Assembly (NCBI RefSeq): GCF_005925345.1
Contig: NZ_SSHJ01000001.1
Location: 372,001-436,000 of the forward strand
DNA from: Pedobacter ureilyticus
GTDB lineage: Bacteria > Bacteroidota > Bacteroidia > Sphingobacteriales > Sphingobacteriaceae
Length of the DNA stretch: 64,000 nt
Reading direction: 5' to 3'
The notes under the pieces were generated by a model, which ran no database searches, was not told the origin of the DNA, and was given only the letters and a program-made list of their open reading frames with translations. Made by a program: the position numbers and the translations under genes. Positions 47,275-56,901 of the stretch are shown here, piece by piece (the first letter of the stretch is position 1; every line of letters begins with the position of its first letter).

Positions 47275-50200
47275 CTATGATTTTGGTTCGTAATAGGATT
47301 TCCCTTTTGGCGAGCTCATCCTTGGCTTATTTGTGTTTGATTTTCCATTTCCACTACGGTTCAATCCATCAGGCTTTGTCGGATCTTTTTTTGTCTTTCC
47401 TGCTTCCCAATGTGGTTGACCTTTGTGGCTTTCATCATTCTTAGCATCTTGCACAGTATAATTACCATCCCTGTCTAAAAGAACTGCGTCTTCAGATTTT
47501 GAATCCTTATCCTTATGCAAAGGCTGACTTGTAGGGACGCCTGCTTTTCGCATTGCTCCTCTCCTTGCAGCCCTACTTGTCACCTCTGGATTTTCAGGTG
47601 TATCTCCTTTCTTTTCTGAATTTTGTTCTTTTTTGGAATAATCTACCGTCCTGTTCGGATCATTATACTTATCATATTTATCATTATTGCTTGTATTATC
47701 CTGTACACTCGATTTACTACTTTTATAATCGTTATACCCTTTTACTACTGTGTATGTAACCGCTCCAGCTAGTATCGCAGTTCCAACATATCTTACTGCA
47801 TTCCATACCAAGAATGGGCATACTGGACAATTCCCATCAGGATCTGTAAGTTTAACCGGATTATTCCAAGCATAGGCAAATGGCGATTTATCTATTTGGT
47901 TTGAATGGTCTGACAAAGCATCAACGACGTTGAAACGCCCAATCACCGGATCATAAAAACGAGCTCCATAGTCATATTGCTCCAATTCATCCTGTAACTC
48001 CTTTCCATTGTAAAGATAGCGGTTAAAATTCGCATTCGGAGAACCCATCTTTCTTAGACCAAAGGCATAATAGTCTGTACGCTCCAGTACATCTACCGCT
48101 CCGCTGGTCTCCTTAAAGGTAACCCTTACATTTCCTAGGTGGTCCGTAAGGTTGTAGCGGTAACTGTAGCCGCCACTATTCAGGGCGATGCCCTCTTCGG
48201 TCTGGATGAAGTCTATCGTTCCATCTGGTTTGTACTGTATGCCGTCTACATAATCTATCGTTCCAGAAGCCCCAACCTTTCTCAGTTTTCTTCCTCCTGC
48301 ATCATAGATATAGGAAAGGTTGACTGGAGCTGTTATGCTCTGTGGTAGGTTCAGATGGTTATAATCAATATTAGTGATACTCCTACGAGTATCTTGCTTA
48401 ACGTTTCCGTTGGCGTCATATTGGAACGTTCCAGCGTTAACGCCAGTAATTCCCATTAGCCTGTTACCAGTATAGCTGTTATAGGTACTTAATCCATAGC
48501 CGCCCCTATCAAGTGTCTGAATATTTCCCATCAAATCATAGCTGATGGTCTCGCCAAGGTCATATCCTGCACTTGCACTGGTCAGCCTGTCTAGTTTATC
48601 GTAACTATAATTAAAGGTATTCGATGTTCCGTTTGTATAAACCTGACCCGAGATATTGCCGTTGTACTGTCCAACGGTGCCATCTTCGTATTTCAGCCCC
48701 ATCGTGAACTCCCCGCTTGCACTGTTCCTCAGCCAGCCACGCTCGTTATAGCTGTAGCTGGTCGTCTGCATCCCGTTGTGCAGCCCCTTCTGTTTCAGCT
48801 GGCCGATCTCGTTGTAGGACAGCCCGCTGATGGTGGTCGGTGCCGCCCCGTTGATGCTGTGCGTGGTCGTCGTTGGCCTGCCCATGTGGTCGTGGCCAAA
48901 TGCCGTGGCGATCGTAGTGTTCGGTAGGCCGTCCACTCTGTGCACCCTCTCGCTGGAGGCCAGCGTGCCGTCGAACTCCCAGACATTGTTTACCTCGTCA
49001 TAGCTGTTGGCATGTACCACGCCACCCTTATAGTGCTGGGACTTGGACTGCACCACCCTGCCATAGTCGTCATAGTAGCTCACGCTCAGCAGCAGGTCCG
49101 CTGTGCCCAGCACCCGTACCCGGCTGCCCGTGGCAAGCCCACGGGTCATCAGGCTCTGGGTGCCCGTAGGTCCACCGAAGATGTTATCTGGAAAACCATA
49201 GTCATCGTAATAGCTGATCACATGGCAGTCCGAAAGCGATACCGAGGGGAGCGCAACGTTCGTATACCCCGTGGCACTGACCCCGTCACGGGTCTCCCAC
49301 AGCGGGGCCGTCGAACTGTTCAAGTAGTTCTCCAGCCAGGCCCTGTCATACGGGAGATAGGTCTCCCCGCTGATGATGCTCCTACCCAGGGCATCGTATT
49401 TGGTAAAGCTCCATTTGCCTCCCGTGCGCTGTAGCGCATCCTGGCTGCCCAGCAGCTGGTCCAGCTTGTTGTACACCATGTGCTCCCAGCCCTTGCCGGG
49501 AACCTTCTTCTCTATCAATCTCCGCCTGCCGTCGTAGCGGTACTGGTAGCAGAAGTTGTCCAGCGCCGTACCGTCTGGTACCCCAGCATCGGGATCCGCA
49601 CCCGGCGGAAGTACGAAGCTCAGGTTGCCCAGATCGTCGTAAACATAGTACGTGCTCAACACCTCGATGCCAGACTTATCGTTGAACATCCTCTTGAGTA
49701 CTATCCTTCCCTCCTTATCCTTATACTCCTCCACCGTTCCCGCCTTGCCGTGGCTCGATTGCCAGTTCTCGTCCTTCGATATCGCAAGGTACAGCTGCCC
49801 GGCACCATAGTAGGCCGTGGCATTGCTCAGCGTGCGGTAATGGCCGGGGCTGCCCACATCGGCACGGAAAAGCCTTACGGCAAAGCCAGTGGTGGCATTG
49901 TTTGCCGCATCCGTATTGTTGGTCCCGTAGGCCGTCTTTACGCTGTGGTCGTCGGCCGTAGGGGCCGATGGCTGCCACGTAGCGCCCGGAAATCCCTGTT
50001 TCAGCACACGGTTCAGCGGGCTCGGCTCGAACTGGGTAACACTGAAGGGGGAGCCGGTCTTTACCACATCGGCATCCCAACTACCGGGCTGGTAGAATGA
50101 GCCCTGTGTGGTTATACCCAATGGCTTATAGCTCCCGTCGGCCGAGCCCTGCTCGGCGTACGGAAGGTATTTCTTAACCTCGCGGCCCAAAGCATCGTAC

Positions 50201-50463
50201 TCGAAAACCTGTACCAAATCCTTGCCACTGGCGCTGCCCTGCCAGCTTACCGTCTGCAAGGGACGGCCCAGACCGTCGAAATATTGGATGGTGCGGTTGG
50301 CTTGGCTAACAGGAAGCCCGTTCAGAGATGCCGTGGTCGTCTTGCCTGGCACCTTTACCACTGTCTCCATCACGTAGTTCTGAGAACTGGTGGGAGTTTG
50401 GGCAAACAGCGACTGTGCTACCGTTGATAGCATTAATAAAGATAATAGTTTCTTCATTTCCAT
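47275..50463 (-). CDS. Secreted RHS toxin protein with DUF6443 start
   Basis: 1062 residues, the only intact full-length RHS gene here. Signal peptide (MKKLLSLLMLSTVAQSLFAQ), DUF6443 at about 25-190 (TIQYFDGLGRPLQTVSWQGS), YD repeats at about 200-720, and the core with [20 protein letters not shown] ... FAYAWNNPVKLTDPDGN near 875. The tip of about 186 residues has one membrane-like segment (YVGTAILAGAVTYTVV), a Lys/Asn-rich linker, and SRAARRGAMRKAGVPTSQ ... NYTVQDAKNDESHKGQPHWE, a pattern seen in RHS-tip nucleases of the HNH-like kind (AKRxAGIPxSQ ... HxN/HW). Two possible starts (50463, 50457) differ by two residues. It is 20 bases after the first RHS gene, so the two are cotranscribed. The first half is much richer in G+C than the tips. 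Confidence 0.85.
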   Translation of the reverse strand: MEMKKLLSLLMLSTVAQSLFAQTPTSSQNYVMETVVKVPGKTTTASLNGLPVSQANRTIQYFDGLGRPLQTVSWQGSASGKDLVQVFEYDALGREVKKYLPYAEQGSADGSYKPLGITTQGSFYQPGSWDADVVKTGSPFSVTQFEPSPLNRVLKQGFPGATWQPSAPTADDHSVKTAYGTNNTDAANNATTGFAVRLFRADVGSPGHYRTLSNATAYYGAGQLYLAISKDENWQSSHGKAGTVEEYKDKEGRIVLKRMFNDKSGIEVLSTYYVYDDLGNLSFVLPPGADPDAGVPDGTALDNFCYQYRYDGRRRLIEKKVPGKGWEHMVYNKLDQLLGSQDALQRTGGKWSFTKYDALGRSIISGETYLPYDRAWLENYLNSSTAPLWETRDGVSATGYTNVALPSVSLSDCHVISYYDDYGFPDNIFGGPTGTQSLMTRGLATGSRVRVLGTADLLLSVSYYDDYGRVVQSKSQHYKGGVVHANSYDEVNNVWEFDGTLASSERVHRVDGLPNTTIATAFGHDHMGRPTTTTHSINGAAPTTISGLSYNEIGQLKQKGLHNGMQTTSYSYNERGWLRNSASGEFTMGLKYEDGTVGQYNGNISGQVYTNGTSNTFNYSYDKLDRLTSASAGYDLGETISYDLMGNIQTLDRGGYGLSTYNSYTGNRLMGITGVNAGTFQYDANGNVKQDTRRSITNIDYNHLNLPQSITAPVNLSYIYDAGGRKLRKVGASGTIDYVDGIQYKPDGTIDFIQTEEGIALNSGGYSYRYNLTDHLGNVRVTFKETSGAVDVLERTDYYAFGLRKMGSPNANFNRYLYNGKELQDELEQYDYGARFYDPVIGRFNVVDALSDHSNQIDKSPFAYAWNNPVKLTDPDGNCPVCPFLVWNAVRYVGTAILAGAVTYTVVKGYNDYKSSKSSVQDNTSNNDKYDKYNDPNRTVDYSKKEQNSEKKGDTPENPEVTSRAARRGAMRKAGVPTSQPLHKDKDSKSEDAVLLDRDGNYTVQDAKNDESHKGQPHWEAGKTKKDPTKPDGLNRSGNGKSNTNKPRMSSPKGKSYYEPKS

Positions 50464-50482
50464 AAACTTAATCCCATTCTTG

Positions 50483-53400
50483 TTAAACCTCTTCGATTAC
50501 TATCGAACTAATTACCTGCCCTGCACCATTTGGACCATATTGAAACTGGAAGTCTGCAGTAGCCCCTTCAATGTTGAGATATAAAATAAAATTCTCGTTA
50601 TCCTCATCCATCTCGACCTCAAGGGCGCCCAAGGCGAAGACACCATAATTGGATGAGCCACACTCCTTATATCGGATATAGAGATTGGAACTGACCGAAA
50701 CCGGGATCTTCAACCTGAACAGCTTGCACGTGGAGGCCGGAACACAGGTTCCGTTGTTGTTGGCATAGTTTTGCCCATTTGCCGAAATATCGGCAAGGGC
50801 TAGTGCGTCGGCTGCAGCCTGGCTCAATGTACTGCTATAGGTATTGGCAGCAACAGTGTAGAGCACCTCTCCACCGGCATAACCAGTTCCACAGTTGTTT
50901 CGAGTAAAGAGCTGGCTTTGCAAAGTGTTCTGGTACAACGTAGCAGAAATTGCAGTCCTGTAATTGTATTGGTACGTTTTTAAAATGTCCCCATAATGGT
51001 TCTTTACCGTAGCCAATCTCCCAAAACTGTCGTAACCAAACCGTGTGGACATACCCTTGGTATCGGTCTGCAAATCCAGCCCAATCAATGGTCTGTGGAC
51101 ATAGGTACTGATATGGGCATCCTTCAACAGGCTACTGTTCCTTAGTGTAGAGAAATAACCCGCCAACTGTGAAGTCGTTGGATACGACGACGCAATATTT
51201 TCTACCGAAGGCTGGCCACCAAGTACCCCAGCTACTGTTAAGTAGTCAGTATTCTTCAGCTCCGCGATCGGATATCCACCCCCGTAGCTCCAAAGGTAAA
51301 CGGTACCAGGGCCCTTATCTAGGTGTGTCTCGATAAGGTTACCGTAGGTATCGTAGCGGTCAAAGTACTGGGTTCTCTGATCAGCCGGGCTGGACTGATA
51401 GGAGATCGACTCTGCCGGACGGACCAAGTCAAGGCCATCGAATTTTTTGTAGTGGGTAAGCTGTCCTTGTACCAGCTGACCCTGTAGCCTGCTTTCCGAT
51501 TTCAGCACGGCAGAAATGTTGTTCTTTGAAATAAGCCATAGCCTTGCAGCTTCTGCATCTCCGGTAAGCGAAAGGTCGTATGGATAGTGTAGCTTTGTAC
51601 TTAGCACCTCTCCCTTGCTATTGGTGCTGGTCTTTTCGGTCAGCTGCCTATATGGGGTATCATAAACAAAATCTGTTACGGTCTCAACGTAACGGGTAGT
51701 ATCAGACTGATCATATAGGCGCTCCGTTTGCTTGGCCAAAGCAGACCAACCTAGATAAAACTCATAGGCAACAAACTTTGGCCAGCCTGGCGCCAAAGGT
51801 GTATGTTCGAATTTTTCGGAGCTGGTTTTTATTGCATAAAAGCCAACGGTATCCATTTTATTCTGGTATACAAAAGAAGCGGCTTTTACCGGCATAAGAC
51901 CGATTTCGCTAGCCCGATAGTCCCGCTGTTCCAACAGCTGCCCCCTAACATGCGCCATGCTTTGGGCTGGCGGAAAAGGCCATATTTCTTGACTTTCCGC
52001 TGTATCAGGATTAAAGGAATACTTAAAACTGGACATCCCTTGTGCATTGCCATCATTGGAAGTGATGAACACTTTTCTATAGCCCACATAAGACCCAGAG
52101 CTGGTAACCTGCGCCTGGTTGCTGAAGGAGCGGAATTTTCAGGACTGTAACCGCACAACTCGCCTCTCCCGTCACTAGCGCATAGGAATATTTGAAAAGT
52201 GGTTTAAGAAAACTATTACCCGATGAAAGGTTACTTCCAAATTCTTCAACATAGGCATAGTTCTTGGTAATCGGAATACTTCCAGCACTATCCAGGGTCT
52301 CCACTTTCTTTACCCTTAATCCACCCAAAAAATTGTTCGAGTAAGTACTATCTATACTTCTATAGGTTAGAACGGCCCAAAAATTATGATAATTTGGTGG
52401 ATTTTGGTTGAAGCTGCCTTTTAGCATGTAGGTTCCGTTAGGTAGGTAATAGTTCGAAAAGCTTCCCGAAGGATAGGTTATGGCAGCTGGTGGCCCGGGA
52501 GAAACCCTATGAATTGATATCTGGGCACCAGTTGCACCGAAAGGCACGCCTAGATTTTGAATATCTCCAGAAACTAATGCCCCACCATGATTATCATTCA
52601 GTACTAAATCTGGTGGATTATCAATCACAAAAGTTGTTTCATATTCATTTATAATCGGTAACGGATTATTCTCGTCGACTGGCAGTTCTTGGGCTATATA
52701 GGCCATTTCGTTCTTATAGACTTTGGGAATATTGTTCTCCTGAGTATCATTATTTTCGTATTCAAATTTAGTATAGCCTCCTGTTGGATAGTTTATCTGT
52801 TTCAATATAGCAAATTGGGTATAGGCCGGATTAACTACCCTATTCGCACCCTCAGTAAAAATTGGGCCATTGGGTTGCTGTGTTGGCACAGGAACTGATG
52901 GTAAAAGGTTGGCGTTATCCAAAGCACCATTGAAATATCCCCAATAATCCTGCGCTGCACTATTTCGGCACGGAGGAACGAAACTCTCGTTGTAAACAAA
53001 TGTATGCTTGAGCGTATCTAATCCATCAGTAGAGATTTCAGACACCTTCGATAGCAGCTTCCATTTGTTGCTACCGTAGATGTCGTTACAATTTATACCT
53101 GCCTCTCCCGTCAGATATTTATAATAGAAACCGAACTGCTTGACAAGTTTCAACTCCGGGTCCCGAACCAGTATCTCGCTTAGGGAATAGCCCCCTACCA
53201 GATCTTCGCGTTGGGACGTACTTTTTACGAAATCTATTCGACAGTTTTTTGAAGTGACGGAAAGCGGCGTCTTCGCAACAATAGTGGTCAACTGTCCACC
53301 AGTTACAAGATCGGGAAGCGCCAGACAGAATGAGTTGAACAGGGGTACGTACTTTGTCTGTGCAATCAGCGAACTGGAGATTTGATGTTCTGTGGCATAA

Positions 53401-54128
53401 GTGAATTTAATACTGTCCCTTAGGTCTGCGCTTACAATCTCTGTGACCAGCCAGCTCGTTTTTACGAGAGCACCAGCTGTAGAACCTGAAGTCGAGGTCG
53501 TCTCAGCCTCCGAAAACAGATAGGTCGTCCCATCATCGTCGGTAATCTTGAAACCACCACCAAGATAATCAATCTTTATATTATAATAGGGATCTGTAAA
53601 AAATTTGTTATGGTCCTGGTTAAAGAAGAACTTCCCGCTTTTATTCCCTATATTGAACTGAAAAACATCCGGTTCAGTATCCTCACCCTCCCACCTTACG
53701 AAATCCATTAGTTCCTGCGCCAAGCTATCATAACCGCTTGTATAATGTGAGATATATTCCCTTACAGATCTCCTAAAATTGAAGTAGCCATTGGCATTAT
53801 CGTCGGGTGCTCCCCTCACAGACCTGCTGATACTGGGCATTCCACCTAGAGACCACGAAAGCCCAACCCAAGAAGCTATGCTCTCCACTTTAACGCCGCC
53901 AGCGTGGTAATTAAGTGTCATCGGAAGTTCTAGTTTCCCAGATTTTATTGTATAAAGGGGGATACCTATGTTTGGGATTCCAGTGAAATTGCTTACTGGA
54001 ATTTCACCAAACTTAGTGATAGAAGCCGCATTAGGGCTTAGCGGCACGATATTCACAATATCATTTTGGGCGAACAACTTACCCAAGCAACAAAAAAAAA
54101 GTAGAGTTAGAATAGACCTGCGTTTCAT
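50483..54128 (-). pseudogene. Large secreted RHS/SpvB-like protein split by a frameshift
   Basis: Two adjoining frames (52137-54128 and 50483-52140) are parts of one gene of about 1215 codons. The first has signal peptide KRRSILTLLFFCCLGKLFAQ and the usual Bacteroidota start VPLSPNAASITKFGEIPVSN ... NYHAGGVKVESIASWVGLSW. The second continues from FRSFSNQAQVTSSGSYVGYR to WSYGGGYPIAELKNTDYLTV and the end. Removing one A from the run of four (T run at 52136-52139 on the plus strand) restores one frame (VLK-FRSFSNQ). Start at 54128 fits the signal peptide. Such proteins lie before DUF6443 RHS proteins and may help assemble or export them. It could be a true mutation, phase variation or a sequencing error. 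Confidence 0.8.
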
Positions 54129-54137
54129 AATGACAAG

Positions 54138-54323
54138 ATATTTTAGGTAATCAATTATACCAAAACAATATCCCAATCATGATATTTTCTGCCAACTCCT
54201 ATTTTCACGGTGCAAACTGACCATTTTGCGGTGCGAAATGATTTTGTAAAAAGACAATTTTTGATTCTTTTTAGAACAAAAAACACCAAATTCTGTGTAA
54301 AACTGATACAAGGACAAAAACTT
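54138..54323. other. Upstream region of the long RHS operon
   Basis: No gene is seen. The stretch should contain the promoter of the two long RHS genes on the minus strand; I could not find a clean TTTG/TAnnTTTG pair. Confidence 0.3.
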
Positions 54324-54470
54324 CTAAAAACTATTGCTCATCTGGAACATCGATAGATACATGGCAATCAGGATCACACCAACGGCTAAAGCTAGAAAGA
54401 TAGTGATCAAAGGTTCCAATAACCCACTGATCGCATTGGTCTATTCAAAGTATTCAATATAACCATGTAG
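54324..54470 (-). pseudogene. Relic of a GspF/PilC-type secretion gene
   Basis: The minus strand codes YIEYFE, a stop, then TNAISGLLEPLITIFLALAV, GVILIAMYLSMF and QMSNSF with a stop at 54324. This is the C-terminal membrane helix of type II secretion/type IV pilus inner-membrane protein F (LLEPLxIxFLxxxVGxIxxAMYLPMF). An internal TAG and loss of everything upstream show it is dead. It marks a piece of a secretion gene cut by the arrival or growth of the RHS locus. Confidence 0.6.
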
Positions 54471-54721
54471 ACTGTGAAAACCATACCCGATAAACCTTTA
54501 CCGCAAAAATTAAAATATTGCAGCCACTTCAACCAAGTGTTAGCAAATTAAAATGGGTACAAAGGGAGTATATATTGTTTTACCCATCACGGCTTCCTTC
54601 GTATATCAAATTTAATGAATAAAATTGCGGACAAGATTTAAGCTAAATAAACAAGTGCAGTAAGTACAATCAAATATTAAAACATATATAAAACTTACTA
54701 ATGGGTAAGCGCAATAGCGCA

Positions 54722-55168
54722 TTAACCATCTAATTTCTTTTTGAATTCTTCAAACACTTTGTAATCACGTATATCTTTGCAAATAGCTTCAGGCGTTGAA
54801 AAAAGAACCTTGAATTCGACATTCAAAAAACATAAATGGTTGTGTTTTCCAAATTCACAAATATATTCAACCATAAGCTTATAGTTCTTTCTCAAATCTA
54901 TTCGGTTTGCTATTTCTATTATCTTTTCTTCCTGTACAATAGTTTCTACGCAATCTGAATCAATATCTCCTAACTGCTTTATGTCTTTTGACCAACTTTC
55001 TTGAATTGACAGTTCTTTAAGAGAATTAAAATCAACCGATTTGTAAGTACGGTATTTCCACCATTCAATATTATCAAAAGCTTCCATAGGCATATTGCCT
55101 ACATTGTTGAAATAAGATTTTAATTCCTCTTCAGGGATTGCAAATAATTTATATTGCCAAATAGCCAT
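54722..55168 (-). CDS. Hypothetical protein, possible orphan immunity
   Basis: 148 residues, no signal peptide. Starts MAIWQYKLFAIPEEELKSYF and has a helical, acidic middle (IVQEEKIIEIANRIDLRKNY) and a beta-like end (HNHLCFLNVEFKVLFSTPEA). I do not recognise it. The composition is like that of small cytoplasmic immunity proteins. No RHS tip adjoins it now; the nearest cassette end is at 56 kb. Confidence 0.6.
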   Translation of the reverse strand: MAIWQYKLFAIPEEELKSYFNNVGNMPMEAFDNIEWWKYRTYKSVDFNSLKELSIQESWSKDIKQLGDIDSDCVETIVQEEKIIEIANRIDLRKNYKLMVEYICEFGKHNHLCFLNVEFKVLFSTPEAICKDIRDYKVFEEFKKKLDG

Positions 55169-55479
55169 TCTAAAAATTGAAATTCAAAATTAGCGACGTA
55201 GCAACAACGGAGGACCGACGGTGGATCAGTACCCCAAAACGACAAATACGCCAAAACCGAAATTTACAAATAATAGGCAGTAATTTAATTCGAATTCAAG
55301 TTAAACATTTTAATGGTATTATAAAGTTGCTGTTTATTAACTTATACGTGCCTAGTTAATTTCAATTGGCTTTCCACCATCGCTTAATCTCTAAACCACT
55401 CCTTTACATCAAGAAGCGGGCTTAAAGCCTCCGCTTGTACTGAGATTTCGATGAACATCCTACCATCTTTTATTCAACA

Positions 55480-55772
55480 CTGGAAAATAAATACAACATA
55501 TTACTCATTAACGGCACAACCTAAAACCAAGAGTGGGCTTTCTATCATATTGGATTACAAATCCGTCTATAGAAGTTGTAATTCGTATGGCCGATGCCCT
55601 AGAGGTTTCGCTCGATTATCTGGTTGGCAAGACCGGTATGGAACTCGACAGCTCTACCCTTAACCGAATACAGGAAGTGGCAAAACTACCCGAAGAAGAT
55701 AAAAAGCAAGTGTTCCTGGTAATCGATGCACTGATCAGGGATTTCAAGGCCAGAAAAGCCTATGCCCTTTAA
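55480..55772 (+). pseudogene. Broken XRE-type regulator
   Basis: The frame from about 55560 (NPSIEVVIRMADALEVSLDY, LVGKTG ... LPEEDKKQVFLVIDALIRDF) is the second half of an XRE helix-turn-helix domain plus the usual C-terminal tail. The first half, which should hold the recognition helix, cannot be read in any single frame, so the gene is dead. A good terminator follows. It resembles phage-type repressors that pair with small toxins. Confidence 0.65.
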
Positions 55773-55777
55773 ACAAG

Positions 55778-55805
55778 CAAAGCCCAACATTTCTGCTGGG
55801 CTTTG
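55778..55805 (+). terminator. Terminator after the XRE relic
   Basis: AAAGCCCA and TGGGCTTT pair around ACATTTCTGC, 6 bases after the stop of the broken regulator. Confidence 0.7.
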
Positions 55806-55869
55806 GCTATACTTTATTTTTTAGGCACAAGCTATACGCTATCATACTTAGATGTTATTAATACAGACA

Positions 55870-55983
55870 TCAATCAAACTCTTCTTCAATAAAGCTGTTT
55901 ATTATATCTAAACGATTTTTGAGCATCATCGCAGTTGCAATTCCACTTGCGCCGTAATCATATTGGCCTTTACCTTTACTAAC
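55870..55983 (-). pseudogene. Short relic after the ankyrin gene
   Basis: 38 codons read VSKGKGQYDYGASGIATAMM and LKNRLDIINSFIEEEFD with a stop, but no start. QYDYGA is the RHS core motif just before RFYDP, yet the rest is not RHS. It may be the end of a lost small gene. Confidence 0.3.
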
Positions 55984-56001
55984 TTATCCTTTAAACAGGA
56001 T

Positions 56002-56880
56002 TTAATATTTACTTAAATATTCTTGACTGTTATTCGGGTGTTTTTTCTCGATATCTTTTTCGATATAATCAGGAATAGGTTCTTTCTCATAATCTAAACC
56101 TTTTGCTTTTAGAAAAGATATAACTTTTCTTTTTTGCTTATATTCATCCGTATTCAAATCAATTACTTTACTTCTCAATGCTCCAAGTATATAAATAGAT
56201 TCTCCTTGTACGGTTTTGTACATTACACCATCATAGCGAGCTCCCTGCTGAAGTAGATATAGTGTGATGTCAAATTGGCCATGAATAATCGATGCAGCTA
56301 AAGGTAGTCGGGTATAAAAAGGTGTCCCATCATTTGAATAATTAATATTAGCTCCTGCACCTACCAATAGTTTAACTTTTTCTAGATTGTTCCCCGATAG
56401 ATGAGAAATCGCTTCATTTAAAGGTACGTTTCTGCCCTGATCATCTTCCGTGATAGGTCTGTTCTCTATAACATTGGGATTTCCCTTATGCTCTATTAAA
56501 AGTTTAAGATATTTTGGATCTTCATTTTTGGCTGCATCATGCATTGGCGTACTCCCTCGATAATCATCCGCTATATTTGGATTAGCACCTAAATCTAGCA
56601 ACGCCTTTACACTTTCATAGTCATTGTTTCCAATTGCAAGCATCAAGAGTGTATTTCCAAACTTAGATTCTTTATAATCTATGGGAATTTTTTTCTCCGT
56701 GGCCAATTGGTTGATCAAGGTGATGTTTTCATCTTCCACCGCTTTTGCTAGACCCCAAACAGGAGTGTCCTGAAAAAGCCTGTAGTCTCGCCCAAGAAGT
56801 TTTTTTTTATCTACTTTTTTATCTCTGTTATAACATCCTGTAAGTGCTATACACAAAATCATACCCAATAAAATTCTCAT
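56002..56880 (-). CDS. Ankyrin-repeat lipoprotein, candidate lipase immunity
   Basis: 292 residues. Lipoprotein signal ILLGMILCIALTGCYNRD with Cys near 16. From about 45 to 240 there are five or so ankyrin repeats (GNTLLMLAIGNNDYESVKAL, GSTPMHDAAKNEDPKYLKLL, AISHLSGNNLEKVKLLVGAG, LAASIIHGQFDITLYLLQQG), then a charged tail. It starts 21 bases after the lipase tip. Ankyrin-repeat lipoproteins are known partners of secreted phospholipase effectors, and a periplasmic lipoprotein is the right place to block one. Its role as immunity is inferred from position. Confidence 0.8.
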   Translation of the reverse strand: MRILLGMILCIALTGCYNRDKKVDKKKLLGRDYRLFQDTPVWGLAKAVEDENITLINQLATEKKIPIDYKESKFGNTLLMLAIGNNDYESVKALLDLGANPNIADDYRGSTPMHDAAKNEDPKYLKLLIEHKGNPNVIENRPITEDDQGRNVPLNEAISHLSGNNLEKVKLLVGAGANINYSNDGTPFYTRLPLAASIIHGQFDITLYLLQQGARYDGVMYKTVQGESIYILGALRSKVIDLNTDEYKQKRKVISFLKAKGLDYEKEPIPDYIEKDIEKKHPNNSQEYLSKY

Positions 56881-56901
56881 ATCAAATAAATTAAAAGATA
56901 C

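Noticed and set aside
48940..50100. Long plus-strand frames opposite the intact RHS gene
   Set aside because: They are antisense by-products of the G+C-rich RHS repeat region and contain no family-like sequence.
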